Source: Zea mays (lineage: Eukaryota; Streptophyta; Magnoliopsida; Poales; Poaceae). Taken from it: 64,000 bases of DNA. The notes below the pieces were generated by a model that was not told the origin of the DNA, searched no databases, and saw only the letters and a program-made list of their open reading frames with translations. The stretch lies in the NCBI RefSeq assembly GCF_902167145.1, contig NC_050101.1:135996990-136060989 (forward strand), written 5' to 3'. The translations under genes were made by a program, and so were the position numbers. This document shows, piece by piece, positions 21,149 through 32,604 of the stretch (positions are counted from its first letter, which is position 1; the number at the start of each line of letters is the position of its first letter).

Positions 21149-23848
21149 TTAGTTCTTGATTTTAGGTACCCAAACGGTTGTGGGTCCTTTGGCATTAGAA
21201 ACAAGAACTTTGGGTACCCAAACACAAGTCTTGGAGCCCTTGTGTTTGCCCCCAACAAACTTGGCAACTACCTTGCCGGATTTGTTTGTAAGCACATAAG
21301 ATGCATCAAAAGTTTTAAATGAAATACTATGATCATTTGATGCAATAGGCGTTTTCTTCTTAGGCAACTTGGCACGGGTTGGTTGCCTAGAGCTAGATGT
21401 CTCACCCTTATACATAAAAGCATGATTAGGGCCAGAGGGAGACTTCCTGGAATGAATTCTCCTAATTTTGCTCTCAGGATAGCCGGCAGGGTACAAAATG
21501 TAACCCTCGTTATCCTGAGGCATGGGAGCCTTGCCCTTAACAAAGTTAGACAAGTTCTTAGGAGGGGCATTAAGTTTGGCATTGTCTCCCCTTTGGAAGC
21601 CAATGCCATCCTTGATGCCAGGACGTCTCCCATTATAGAGCATACTTCTAGCAAATTTAAACTTTTCATTTTCTAAGTTATGCTCGGCAATTTTAGCATC
21701 TAATATTGCTATATGATCATTTTGTTGTTTAATTAAAGCCATGTGATCATGAATATCATTGATATCAACATGTCTACATCTAGTGCAAATAGAAGTGTGC
21801 TCAACGGTAGATGTAGAGGGTTTGCAAGATTTTAATTCTACAACCTTAGCATGCGACATATCATTCTCACTTCTGAGGTTGGAAATAGTAACATTGCAAA
21901 CATCAAAATCCTTAGCCTTAGCAATCAAATTTTCATTTTCTACTCTAAGGCTAGCAAGAGAAACATTCAACTCATCAATCCTAGCAAGCAAATCAACATT
22001 ATTATTTCTAGGATTAGAAGTTGAATCAATACAAACATGAGAATCAACCTTAGCAATTAATCTAGCATTTTCATTTCTAAGGTTGTCAATAGTCTCATGG
22101 CAAGTGCTTACCTCACTAGACAAATTTTCACATTTTTCAACTTGTAGAGCATAAGCATTTTTAACCTTAACATGTTTCTTATTTTCTTTAATTAGAAAAT
22201 CCTCTTGGGAATCCAAAAGGTCATCTTTTTCATGAATGGCACTAATCAATTCATTCAACTTTTCCTTTTGTTCCATGTTAAGGTTGGCAAAAAGAGTACG
22301 CAAGTTATCCTCCTCATCACTAGCATTATCATCACTAGAGGACTCATACTTAGTGGAGAATTTAGATTTAACCTTCTTCCTTTTGTCGTCCTTTGCCATG
22401 AGGCACTTGTGGCCGACGTTGGGGAAAAGGAGTCCCTTGGTGACGGCGATGTTGGCGGCGTCCTCGTCGGAGGAGGACTCGGTGGAGCTCTCGTCGGAGT
22501 CCCACTCCCGGCAAACATGGGCATCGCCGCCCTTCTTCTTGTAGTACTTCTTCTTTTCTCTCCTCTTTCCCTTCTTGTCGTCGCCCCTGTCACTGTCACT
22601 AGATATAGGACATTTTGCAATAAAATGACCGGGCTTACCACATTTGTAGCACACTTTCTTGGAGCGGGGTTTGTAGTCCTTCCCCCTCCGTTGCTTGAGG
22701 ATTTGGCGAAAGCTTTTGATGATTAAAGCCATCTCCTCATTGTCGAGCTTGGAGGCGTCAATTGGTTGTCTACTCGGTGTAGACTCCTCCTTCTTCTCCT
22801 CTGTCGCCTTAAAAGCCACCGGTTGTGCTTCGGACGTGGAGGGTTCGTCAAGCTCGTTGATCTTCTTTGATCCTTTAATCATGCATTCAAAGCTCACAAA
22901 ATTCCCGATTACTTCCTCGGGAGTCATTAGTGTATATCTTGGGTTACCACGAATTAATTGTACTTGAGTAGGGTTAAGGAAAATAAGCAATCTTAAAATA
23001 ACCTTAACCACTTCGTGGTCGTCCCACTTCTTGCTCCCGAGGTTGCGCACTTGGTTCACCAAGGTTTTGAGCCGGTTGTACATATCTTGTGGCTCCTCCC
23101 CTTGGCGAAGACGGAAGCGACCGAGCTCCCCCTCGATCGTTTCCCGCTTGGTGATCTTGGTGAGTTCATCACCTTCGTGCGCGGTCTTGAGTATGTCCGA
23201 AATCTCCTTTGCATTTTTCAACCCTTGCACCTTGTTGTATTCCTCCTTGCTTAGAGAGGCGAGGAGTATGGTTGTGGCTTGGGAGTTGAAATGCTCGATT
23301 TGGGCCACTTCGTCCGTATCATAGTCTTCATCCCCTACGGATGGTACCTGTGCTCCAAACTCAACAACATTCCATATACTTTTGTGGAGTGAGGTTAGAT
23401 GAAATTTCATTAAATCACTCCACCCAGCATAATCTTTGCCATCAAAGGTTGGCGGTTTGCCTAATGGAACGGAAAGTAATGGAGTAGGTCTAGATGTACG
23501 AGGATAGTGTAAGGGGATCTTACTAAACTTCTTGCGCTCTTGGCGCTTAGAAGTTACGGACGGCGCATCGGAGTCGGAGGTCGATGTTGATGAAGTGTCG
23601 GTCTCGTAGTAGACCACTTTCCTCATCCTCTTGTGCTTGTCACCTTTCCGATGCGACTTGTGTGAAGAAGATTTTTCCTTCTTCTCTTTGTGGTGAGAAG
23701 AAGAGGATCTTTTCTCCTTTCGTTTGGAGGAGTCCTTCTTCTTCTCCTTCCTCTTGGTGCGGGACTCTTCCGATGAAGTGCTCCCTTGGCTCGTAGTGGG
23801 CTTGTCGCCGGTCTCCATCTCCGTCTTGGTGTGATCTCCCGACATCAC
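21149..23848 (-). CDS. Copia gag polyprotein (SIRE-type)
   Basis: An 899-residue capsid/nucleocapsid protein that packages element RNA. It starts at the first ATG after the PBS (MMSGDHTKTE). The N-terminus is a Ser/Lys-rich basic region (KRKEKKKDSSKRKEKRSSSS). The capsid core contains PPTFDGKDYAGWSDLMKFHL and LKTLVNQVRNLGSKKWDDH. A CCHC zinc knuckle, CYKCGKPGHFIAKC, lies near residue 400. The C-terminal half is a long, acidic then coiled-coil-like extension with repeated LR.EN..L.AK units, characteristic of SIRE/Maximus gag proteins, which are longer than ordinary copia gag. The stop at 21149 lies about 45 bases before the protease motif, which is in another frame, so pol expression would need a frame change or a separate start. 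Confidence 0.92.
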   Translation of the reverse strand: MMSGDHTKTEMETGDKPTTSQGSTSSEESRTKRKEKKKDSSKRKEKRSSSSHHKEKKEKSSSHKSHRKGDKHKRMRKVVYYETDTSSTSTSDSDAPSVTSKRQERKKFSKIPLHYPRTSRPTPLLSVPLGKPPTFDGKDYAGWSDLMKFHLTSLHKSIWNVVEFGAQVPSVGDEDYDTDEVAQIEHFNSQATTILLASLSKEEYNKVQGLKNAKEISDILKTAHEGDELTKITKRETIEGELGRFRLRQGEEPQDMYNRLKTLVNQVRNLGSKKWDDHEVVKVILRLLIFLNPTQVQLIRGNPRYTLMTPEEVIGNFVSFECMIKGSKKINELDEPSTSEAQPVAFKATEEKKEESTPSRQPIDASKLDNEEMALIIKSFRQILKQRRGKDYKPRSKKVCYKCGKPGHFIAKCPISSDSDRGDDKKGKRREKKKYYKKKGGDAHVCREWDSDESSTESSSDEDAANIAVTKGLLFPNVGHKCLMAKDDKRKKVKSKFSTKYESSSDDNASDEEDNLRTLFANLNMEQKEKLNELISAIHEKDDLLDSQEDFLIKENKKHVKVKNAYALQVEKCENLSSEVSTCHETIDNLRNENARLIAKVDSHVCIDSTSNPRNNNVDLLARIDELNVSLASLRVENENLIAKAKDFDVCNVTISNLRSENDMSHAKVVELKSCKPSTSTVEHTSICTRCRHVDINDIHDHMALIKQQNDHIAILDAKIAEHNLENEKFKFARSMLYNGRRPGIKDGIGFQRGDNAKLNAPPKNLSNFVKGKAPMPQDNEGYILYPAGYPESKIRRIHSRKSPSGPNHAFMYKGETSSSRQPTRAKLPKKKTPIASNDHSISFKTFDASYVLTNKSGKVVAKFVGGKHKGSKTCVWVPKVLVSNAKGPTTVWVPKIKN

Positions 23849-23879
23849 TTCGAGCGGTTAGGCTCTAATGAAGCACCGT

Positions 23880-23891
23880 GCTCCGATACCA
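23880..23891 (-). other. Primer-binding site of the copia element
   Basis: On the minus strand TGGTATCGGAGC lies 2 bases inside the 5' LTR. It matches the initiator Met-tRNA site TGGTATCAGAGC except for one base. Confidence 0.8.
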
Positions 23892-23893
23892 AT

Positions 23894-25175
23894 TGAAAGT
23901 CGCCTAGAGGGGGGGTGAATAGGGCGAAGCTGAAATTTACAAATATAAACACAACTACAAGCCGGGTTAGCGTTAGAAATATAATAGAGTCCGCGAGAGA
24001 GGGTGCAAAACAAATCGCAAGGGAATAATCAAGTGAGACACGCGGATTTGTTTTACCGAGGTTCGGTTCTCTCAAACCTACTCCCCGTTGAGGAGGCCAC
24101 AAAGGCCGGGTCTCTTTCAACCCTTACCCTCTCTCAAACGGTCCCTCGGACCGAGTGAGCTTTCTCTTCTCAATCACTTGGAACACAAAGTTCCCACAAG
24201 GACCACCACAAGTTTGGTGTCTCTTGCCTCAATTACAAGTGAGTTTGATCGCAATGAAAGAATCAAGAAAGAAGAAAGCAATCCAAGCGCAAGAGCTCAA
24301 AAGAACACAAGCAAATCTCTCTCACTAGTCACTAGGGCGTTGTGTGGAATTTGGAGAGGATTTGATCTCTTTGGTGTGTCTAGAATTGAATGCTAGAGCT
24401 CTTGTAAGTAGTTGGGAAGTGGAAAACTTGGATGACTTGAATGTGGGGTGGTTGGGGGTATTTATAACCCCAACCACCAAACTAGCCGTTTGGTGAGGCT
24501 GTCTGTTCGATGGCGCACCGAACAGTCCGGTGCACACCGGACATGTCCGGTGCGACAGCCACGTCACCAAAGCCGTTGGGTTCCGACCGTTGGAGTTCTG
24601 TCTTCTGGGCCCGCCTGGATGTCTGGTGGTGCACCGGACATGTACTATTGAGTGTCCGGTGCGCCAGCATGGGCGTGCCTGACCTCTGCGCGCGCATTTA
24701 ATGCGTCGCAGGTAGCCGTTGGCGCCGAAATAGTCGTTGCCCCGCTGTTACACCGGACAGTCCGGTGAATTTTAGCGGAGCGGCTGAAGTGAATTCCCGA
24801 GGCTGGCGAGTTCCTGAGGCCGCTCTTCCTTGGAGCACCGGACATGTCCGGTGTACACCGGACAGTCCGGTGAATTATAGCGGAGTTGCCTCTGGAATTT
24901 CCCGAAGGTGACGAGTTTGTAGTTTGAGTCCTCTAGTGCACCGGACATGTCCGGTGGCACACCGGACAGTCCGGTGCGCCAGACCAGAGGTGCCTACAGT
25001 TGTTCCTTGCTCCTTTGTTTGAACCCAATACTTGGTCTTTTTATTGGCTAAGTGTGAACCTTTGGTACCTGTATAACTTATGCACTAGAGCAAACTAGTT
25101 AGTCCAAATATTTGTGTTGGGCAATTCAACCACCAAAATTAATTAGGGACTAGGTGTAAGCCTAATTCCCTTTTA
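23894..25175 (-). repeat. 5' LTR of the Opie/Ji-like copia element
   Basis: Begins TGAAAGTCGCC; the other end reads CCCTTTTA where CCCTTTCA is expected, a C-to-T change in the terminal CA. The GAGAT duplication directly follows. The TATA box is at about 24459-24467 on the minus strand. Palindromic CCGGACA(T)GTCCGG units recur as in the 3' LTR, with one unit fewer near 24750. Confidence 0.93.
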
Positions 25176-26520
25176 GAGATTATTACAGAACTCCCAAATA
25201 ACCTCTTGTTTCTCCACATGTTCCACTAATATATTGTCCCCTACTTTCAACTTGCTAATAAAGTTTTTATTTTCCTATATCTTACTTGCTAATGGAAGAA
25301 AGAAGGGTGGGCACCACCTTATTTAAGCCAACTTAAACCACTTTTAAGTCGAGCCAAGGTTCTTTGTAGAGAAACGAGTGCTAGAGAATGATGTTTGAGC
25401 TATTGTCTAAGCCATTCTTTTTTAGAGGACAACTCCATAGAATCTCTTGTGATCTCTAGTCGATGAAGGATCTCTTTGGTTGTTAGTAGTTGTTTAACAT
25501 GACCAACTTTCTTCTAACTCCATGGTTGCAAGTGCTTTAAAAGTCTTTTCAACTTATCTGCAAAGCGTTGCAGGGAGCAGATAGCTCCCTCTGGTTAGGA
25601 TCAAGATCTCACCACCTCTTCTAAAAAACTTCTAATCTTGGCCAATAACTTTTTAAATGGAACCACATCTTGCCTTGAGAATTTTCTTTGCAGACCTATT
25701 AAAAGAGGACAGTCGTCAAATATGAAGGAGGCAGAGCTTTGTAGCACATAGTCTGAAAATTAATCTTCCCAATCGGCTGTATGGGAAATCTAGTCTAAGT
25801 GGACAAGGGTAGGGGGTGTTTGCTCATTAAACTAAGTACTTTTTTGACCCAATAGTGGCAATTTAGTTGTAACTCATTAAGAAGGCATTGAAATCTTCTC
25901 ATCATAGCCCTATTAAGATTTTGTTGTTCTTGTCCTTAGCTCAATATATAAGATTGAAACCCCACTAGCTACCCATGGACTAGAACACGTGGAGCGAATT
26001 GTGTGCAGGTCATTTAGAAATTGGACTTTTTGATCATCTAGTTGAGGACCATAAACTTCATTAAACCACCATGGAGTGCCACTAACATGATCAAATTGTG
26101 TTGAAATTGAGTAGATGTTAGTTCTAATCTGAAGCACCATACAATTAAGTCCCTTCCAAGACAAGAATCCCCCATACACATGTGCCAGCCACTGGGAGAA
26201 AAAAATCACCAAAATCACTTCCAAGCAAGGATAACACCATATGTCAAGAGATAATAGCTTTCTTTGTTTCATGTAAGAAACAATATCTGGGCGAGTACTA
26301 TGAATCATCCCACAAGTTGTATCTCTTCTAGCTTTCTTATTGAGCACCCTCACGTTCCGAATGGTAATTTTAGAAGGATCCATTAAACAAAAGAAAGATA
26401 CAACCAAAAAAGGACATGAGAAAGGCAAACAGTATTTGAGATCAGATGGGCCAAAGCCAACATTCATTTGAACATTATCCATGTCTTCCACATTTTTTTG
26501 GTAATGTCCAACCAAAGAGA
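25176..26520 (-). pseudogene. LINE (L1-type) ORF2 fragment: endonuclease and pre-RT region
   Basis: Decayed non-LTR retrotransposon. In the open segment at 25913-26515 the minus strand reads an apurinic-type endonuclease domain: RNVRVLNKKARRDT, STRPDIVSYMKQ, SGTPWWFNEVYGPQ and NDLHTIRSTCSSPWV. Further 3', after several frame changes, the strand reads GDNILVEHVEKQEVIWEFCN up to 25181, where the copia element interrupts. The frame resumes at 15762. The catalytic RT core is missing because the LINE joins a copia fragment at about 15692. Many stops show it is dead. Confidence 0.8.
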
Positions 26521-26950
26521 GCTACTAATGCCTTGATATGAGAATAAGAGAGTAAGTTACTGAATAGGTGCACATATGCTTCAAGGGCTTTGAGACTTAG
26601 TGCCTCCATCTTAGTAGCAATGTCCAAGCTTTTGATGAGATTGACTTGAACTTGTTTGATAGGAGCACTGGTATTATCTTTTGAACCCTCTTAGCAAATT
26701 GGTTGAATTGCTATGGTGTGGCACGAAGTCTGATGATAGCTGGTTTGTTCTTTGCTTCTGTATTACTGGCAATAGAAGGAGGCTAGTGACTTCTCTAGTA
26801 ACATCAGCCAAAATATTTCAATAGGGGTGATGTTTTCTTGTACAAGTGTCACATAAGTTTTGTTTTCTGTTGTAGACTCATTAGTGTGCAGGTGCTGGCT
26901 GCATGGTCATTTTATTAAATAAACTTTTAGGAACAGTCTATCTGAAGATG
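26521..26950 (-). other. Probable upstream part of the LINE
   Basis: On the minus strand short coding-like pieces (for example MEALSLKALEAYVHLF) precede the endonuclease region. They may derive from the LINE 5' part, but I cannot identify them firmly. Confidence 0.3.
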
Positions 26951-28489
26951 TGTTACTATAAGAAAAATAGATCTCAACCCATTTTAATTTGGATTTTGGT
27001 ATTTGATAATCAACATAAACAGTTGGACTAACATATTTCCTGATGTTTGTATTTATAGTTCAAAAATGCAGCATAAATTTGGACAAAGGCAATGAAGTGA
27101 TTTAGAAGATCAGTACCTCAAACGCAAGACATTAAAAGACTCATTGAAGACTTGTCAAGAACATAAAAAGTCTAAGACACAAGACAAAACAAGCCCAAGC
27201 AAGAAACGTGAAGAAAGCACAAAGGGCACCAAGATATCCGATGTACACCAGACATGATGCATCAGACAAGGCACAAAGAGAGGACTACAAACATGACTAG
27301 GAGATACAAGGCACCAGACGTATCACATGGAATAATAGATGCCTCACTGAATACGACACTTAGAAAGGTTGCAAAATAAATGGAGTTAGATATAAGGTAC
27401 CAGATGTATACGGTGCAGCACCAGACAAAACTCACCGGATATGACACTTAGAGAGCCTATAAAATGCATGAGCCAAGTATAAATCATCGGACATGTCCTA
27501 TGTGGATTCTGGTGGCGCACTAGATACCTAGAGGGCTCAATGGTTCGTAATGCTCAATCCAATGGCTAGTTGACGTGATAGATCCACTACACCATCAGAC
27601 ATATCTCGTGCAGTCTCAACTCTAAAAAGGTTGGCGACTTTTTCAACTATCAATTCTAACATGGCAGTGAATGTGTTTGGTGCCACCACCAAACATGTCT
27701 AGTGAGTACGCAGAAACTACTACTAGTTTTTAACGACTATATTTGAGTAGGGAGGCTATAAATACCACCCAACTAGGCATTTCTCATAGAATGACTCAAA
27801 TACATAGCAAACAAGTTGAGGCTTCATTCCATTATCTCCTAGTAACCCAAGCACTCCAAGATCACTTTGTGCTTAGCATAGACACTTGCAAAGTGCCTAA
27901 CATAGTTAAATAAATGTTGTAGCACTTGTGTTGGGTTGAGTTCTAAGAAGAGAAGAGAGGAATTGAGATCTCCCTCTCATGGAGTTATTGCTTTGGATTG
28001 TTAGAAGAACTCAAGAGCCTATGACATTGTGTGATTTGGCCTTGAGAAGGCTATTCTCACCCATTGATTAGTGATGAACTCAAGCTTGACCTTTGTGGTT
28101 GCCTGAGGGAGGAAATTATTGAAAGTGACATGGTTCTTTGTGAACTCCTCAATGAAGACGTATGATTCTTGTGAATCTAAACTTCGGGAAACAAATTGTG
28201 TCTCTTGTGCTATTTAGTTTCCTACCGCATTTATCTTTTCTCTCTTCGTTCATACTTGATATACTTATTATTTGAGATTAATCTACTTATTCAATCTTAT
28301 TTGGCTAGCTTCTTTTCCACACTTAGTTTTGCTAGCATATAGCAAGTAATTATCTCAAATACATACACTGTTATATTTACATCACTAAAGTCTCCAACAT
28401 AACCATTTGGTAGGAACACTCAGATTTAAATCTTGTGTTTGAGAAAGAAATTGTGGGAGTTACCTATTCACCCTCTTTAGGCAATTTTT
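26951..28489 (+). repeat. Old 5' LTR of a plus-strand SIRE-type copia element
   Basis: The right end (TACCTATTCACCCTCTTTAG, then GCAATTTTTA) matches, inverted, the LTR start of the element at 23894, and a perfect Met-tRNA PBS follows. Degenerate palindromes (ACCAGACATGATGCATC near 27248, CGGACATGTCC near 27489) correspond to the GGAC/GTCC units of younger LTRs. The left end (TGTTACTATA near 26951) is estimated from alignment by eye with other LTRs and is uncertain. Confidence 0.55.
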
Positions 28490-28491
28490 AT

Positions 28492-28504
28492 TGGTATCAG
28501 AGCC
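28492..28504 (+). other. Primer-binding site of the old copia element
   Basis: TGGTATCAGAGCC is a perfect match to the initiator Met-tRNA primer site, placed just after the LTR end and 45 bases before the gag ATG. Confidence 0.85.
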
Positions 28505-28536
28505 CCGCATTTCATTGTTGAGTCTAACCACTCAAA

Positions 28537-30490
28537 GTGATGTCGTGGGAAGCATCCAAAGTTGGTGGTGAAAAGAACAAGACTATTTTGCCAAAGGACA
28601 ATGAGAATAATGAATCTATTCACTTGGGCTCAAAGAAGTTGCACAAGATCAAGAACTCCAATAAATCTAAGAAGAAGAGCAAAAAGTACAAGGACTTCAC
28701 CTTCTCATCATCAAGCTCAAGTAGTGATGAAGAATCAATCTACATCAAGTGGAGAAAGAAAAGGAAAGGAGTTAACTCTCACATACCTTCAAATACTCCT
28801 CTCCTATCGGTGTCACTTGGAAAGCCCCCTCATATTGATGGTACTAGCTATTCCAAGTGGAGCCATAATATAAGAGGACACTTGTACTCACTCCATCCAA
28901 GTATTTGGAATATTGTTGAAGTAGGTATAGAGATTTCGGATAGCAATGATGAAGATTTCGAATAATCGAAAGTTGAGCAAACGGTCCATCATAATGCTCA
29001 AGCAACAATGGTTCTACTCTCATTCTGAATCAAGAAGAGTATGACAAGGTGAATGGGTTATAAAGTGTCAAGGAAATATGGGATGCCCTCAAAGTTGTTC
29101 ACGAGGGCACCAAGGCTATAAGGAAGGCAAGAATCAAGCTTCTTGAAGGAGAACTTGGAAGATTTGTGATGTTAGATGATGAATCACCTCAAGAGATGTA
29201 CACACGGTTAAAGAATATCAACAACAGGATTAGAAGCTATGAAAGCAAAAAGTGTACCAGTCATGAGGTGTTGAAAGCTTTCTCTATGAGAAACATGACA
29301 TTATACACCTTGATAAGAGAAAGCCCTAACTATAAGATGACACTGGAATAAGTTCTGGGCAAAATCATCAACCATGAGATGATGGAAGAATAAGCCAAAT
29401 ATGTCAAGAGTTTGTCCAAGGGTTTCACTACTTCAAAGAATCAAGAAATTGCACTCAAAGCAACTAAGAAGCAAAAAAGGAAAGGGAGTTGTTGAAGAAT
29501 TATCAGGTGAAGATAGTGAAGATAGCTCAGGTATGTATGAAGAAGATATGACACTCTTCATCCGAATCTTCAAAAAGATGATGAAGAATCACAACTACAA
29601 CAACAACAAAAGAAATGATAAATCAAAGTTAAGGTCAAAGAAAAATTGTTATAATTGTGGCAAGAATGGACATTTTATTGCTAATTGCCCTATGGCAAGA
29701 AGGAATATAAAGAAGAAAAGAAGGAAGAAAAGAAGAGCTATGTCAAAAAATAAGTTCATCGAGAAGAGGCATAGTGGTGAAGCTCGTATTAGGAAGGAAT
29801 GGGACTTAAATGATGAAAGTTCTAACTCTTCCAAAGATGAAGGCATTGCAACATTGGCCTTCAACAGGGCATCACTATTTTCAAAACTCAAGCATACTTG
29901 CCTCATGGCAAAAGAGGGTAAAAAGAAGGTAAACTCCATATCGAACCCCTCTCCTAAATATATTTCTAGTAGTGATGATGATTATGAGCATGCCTCTAGT
30001 AATAGCTCGAGTGATGATGATGAAATAGCTAAGATGCTTAAAGGTCTTAAAAAGAATGCCAATTCTAAATTTAAAAAGGTTTATGATGGAATTAAATGAT
30101 AGAGATGAGCTTCTTGAGAAGCAAGATGACTTATTCTTGAAAAGGAAAAGAACCTTAAACTTGAAAAGCTCTTAGCTCAAGAAAAAGAAAACTGCAAAAT
30201 ATTAAACAAAGAACTTGCCATGAGTAATGAGACTGCCACTAATCTCAAAAATGAAAATTATGCACTTCAAGATGAGCTTGATTGCCTAAATACTCTCTTC
30301 TAATGCATCAACATCTTTGAATGAGCTTGCTTCATTTAATACCTCCATAGCTCATATATGTGATAGATGTAAAGATGTTGATAATGATGCTTCTGTCACT
30401 AACAAAAAATTGATTGAAAGCTTTAAAGATCAAGTTACTTGTTTGGAGAGCCAAGCACAACAGCCGATGAAGGAGGGCCAACACGCCTTG
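28537..30490 (+). pseudogene. Decayed copia gag (SIRE-type), truncated
   Basis: Remnant of a gag gene on the plus strand related to the one at 21149-23848. Segment 28537-28965 has the Ser/Lys-rich start, then TPLLSVSLGKPPHIDGTSYS and HPSIWNIVEVG. Segment 29401-30099 contains the zinc knuckle CYNCGKNGHFIANC (29647-29688) and the acidic ESSNSSKDEG region. Further coiled-coil-like pieces, including AHICDRCKDVDND, extend to about 30460. Stops and frameshifts (for example TAA at 28963 and broken frames 28966-29400) show it is dead. No pol or 3' LTR follows; other sequence begins at about 30480. Confidence 0.85.
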
Positions 30491-31362
30491 AACATAGCAT
30501 AGCCTCCTTATAGGAGAATGAGAAGGGGTTAGGTTGGGGTCCTGCACGGTAGTGATGGACAAAAGGGGTTCATAGGGTGGTCGTCGAATTCGGAGTGAAG
30601 TCCATCGAGGGGCTATGGTGAAAGTTCGCGCCACGAGGGGAGGGAAGGGGATGATTGGGAGAGGAACACAAGCTAGGATTAAGACACACAGGAGTAACAC
30701 TTATTTTTTATCCATGCCTTTCAATGTGAGTTTTTTTGCTATTATAGTATTGATTTGTTAGACTTCTCTTTTTTATATTCACAGTTTGATGTTCTTTATA
30801 ATAATGTTAACATGTTGATTTATCTTTCAAAATAGTACTCTAACATTTTTAATCATTTTTTTATTTCTCATCATATAAGTTGATAATATCACATCTTTCT
30901 ATATTTCTCTCTCTTGTCCTATATGTTAGCTCGCCTCCCCTCCCTCCTCACGAGCCGATAGAAAAAAAAACCTTTGTCCCATCTGTCAACCTGTCTCCCC
31001 TCTCTCCTCGCGATCGCTGCCTTCGTGACCCCGTCCCCATCCGTCTCCAACGCGCCAGTCGCCCCCTCCTTCCCGAGAATGTAGCCACTTCCCCGTCTGT
31101 GATCCCCGCTGGGAAACTCCAACGCGATGCCCGCCACGGGTCCTCGCCCCGCCCTCTTCCTCCCATGTCGCCGCTACCCCCCGCCCCGAAACACCACCCC
31201 CTCCCTTCTCGCCTTTATGGCCGCATGGAGATGGCCTGCTAGCGCCGCGGCCGATCCATAGCCCGCGCTCGTCTTCTCCGCTGCTGCCACAACCACAAGC
31301 AACACTGCGCGCAACACCTTCACCGGCAGGGGCCACCTTAAGCACAACGCCGACCTCTTCAT

Positions 31363-31592
31363 GTGTCACTCTCCCTGTTCGAATCTGACATCCGAGGGTT
31401 CGGTCCAGTATCAAGCAGCGGTGGCATCACGGCCGTGGCGTCGAAGGCGGACGCAGCAACGATGCAGATGGTGTCCCGCAGGGGCGTCGTGCAGCTCGTG
31501 CTCGTGTCGGCCATCACATGGGTCATACTTGGGCTCGTCACTCTCGCCTTCCACCTCCGGCCATGCATCTCCCCCGTCGCCTTCCTCTCAAG
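31363..31592 (+). pseudogene. Captured exon of unidentified gene with membrane segment
   Basis: The open frame contains FESDIRGFGPVSSSGG, then RRGVVQLVLVSAITWVILGL, a hydrophobic run long enough to cross a membrane. It ends at TTCCTCTCAA followed by GT (31593), a plausible splice donor. I do not recognise the parent gene. It lies in the exon patchwork upstream of the Helitron 3' end and is read in the same direction as the TOPLESS exons. Confidence 0.4.
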
Positions 31593-32305
31593 TTAGCCCT
31601 GCGACTGCCCATAGATCCACTGTGATTTGCTTACCTCTTCTGTTGGCAGTATACTCTATCACTACAGCTGCCCAACTTCGTCTTTGCAGTGCCCAAATGC
31701 CTTGAGCTTGATGGTGCATCGGTAGAGCAAGCTTGCTTGCCTACATTGCATTGGAAGTAAGTTAACTAAAGTAGTAACAGGACCACCAGATTATGCTATC
31801 CACATTCTTCACGAATAGAAGCAGTATCTGACAACTAAAAAAATATGTGTTCTGATCCCCTTAAGCATTCATGTTTCATAGCTCCTCTCAAACCAGTATA
31901 GTTCTTGTTCTAAGCTTTTAAAATTTTCATATAACAGTTAGGATTTTCTTTGTAACTGGTGGACATTGAACCCCATGTCTTCTAAATTTTTTCCAGCTCT
32001 GGTAGTTCAATTTGATTAGATTTCCTTTTTCCCCTCAGTTTTCCTTGCAGGTTAAATCCCATCCATTAAAAAATGTTTAATCAACTTGAGTTATCAGGCT
32101 TCTCATGTTTCAGTGAATTAAGGAGAGGTATCAGGCTTGGAATGCGGACGGGTACTTTTAGGATATCCACTGAACGCGATAATTATACTTCTTATAATAT
32201 TTAGTGTTGGATTTCATTTGAATTAGGAGCTGGGTTTCGAATTTCGGTCCATTTTTAGGGAATTGTAAAATTGAACTAACATTTTTTTCTTTATGATCGA
32301 AACAG

Positions 32306-32420
32306 ACATGATAGAGCGAAGGTTGTAGATATTCTTGTCAACGATCTTAAAGTCTTTTCGACATTCAATGAGGAGTTATATAAGGAGACAACACAACTTC
32401 TCACTCTTGAAAATTTTTAG
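32306..32420 (+). pseudogene. TOPLESS-related exon, duplicate copy with frameshift
   Basis: Reads HDRAKVVDILVNDLKVF, FNEELYKETTQLLTLEN, the CTLH-domain exon of TOPLESS/TPR co-repressors. Those proteins recruit histone deacetylases to EAR-motif transcription factors. It is preceded by an AG acceptor and followed by GT. An extra T in the T run before the donor creates TAG, so this copy cannot be read through. It lies upstream of the exon that should precede it, so gene order is scrambled. The flanking intron sequence is shared with the copy at 32852. Confidence 0.75.
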
Positions 32421-32604
32421 GTTTGTTCATCCTTTTCCACTCTATGGCATCATATCATCAAGAAGCATTTAAAATAAATATTTCTTACAGCTTCTTACTC
32501 CCTCGATTTTTTAAGTCATTAAAAATGCATCATGTTTGGTGCAATGCAATTAATGTATCTTCACTGGTAATGAAAATAGGACTAATAGATCATGAACCAT
32601 TAAG

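Larger units (their letters stand above)
15768..25175 (-). mobile_element. Complete Ty1/copia retrotransposon, Opie/Ji-like (SIRE/Maximus)
   Basis: A 9.4-kb element with two ~1.3-kb LTRs and a 5-bp target duplication GAGAT (15763-15767 and 25176-25180). It has a Met-tRNA-type primer site, open gag (899 codons) and open pol (1062 codons from its first ATG), and a polypurine tract. It is transcribed on the minus strand, so the right LTR is the 5' LTR. By eye the LTRs differ by about a dozen substitutions and a few indels, which implies recent insertion. It sits inside a LINE fragment. With both main frames open it may have been autonomous recently. Assignment to Opie versus Ji needs comparison. 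Confidence 0.95.

Noticed and set aside
19333..22726. Several plus-strand ORFs of 100-170 codons within the copia element
   Set aside because: Antisense shadows of the well-supported pol and gag frames.
23880..23891. Tentative tRNA gene end at GCTCCGATACCA
   Set aside because: It is the retrotransposon primer-binding site complement, adjacent to an LTR, not a tRNA gene.
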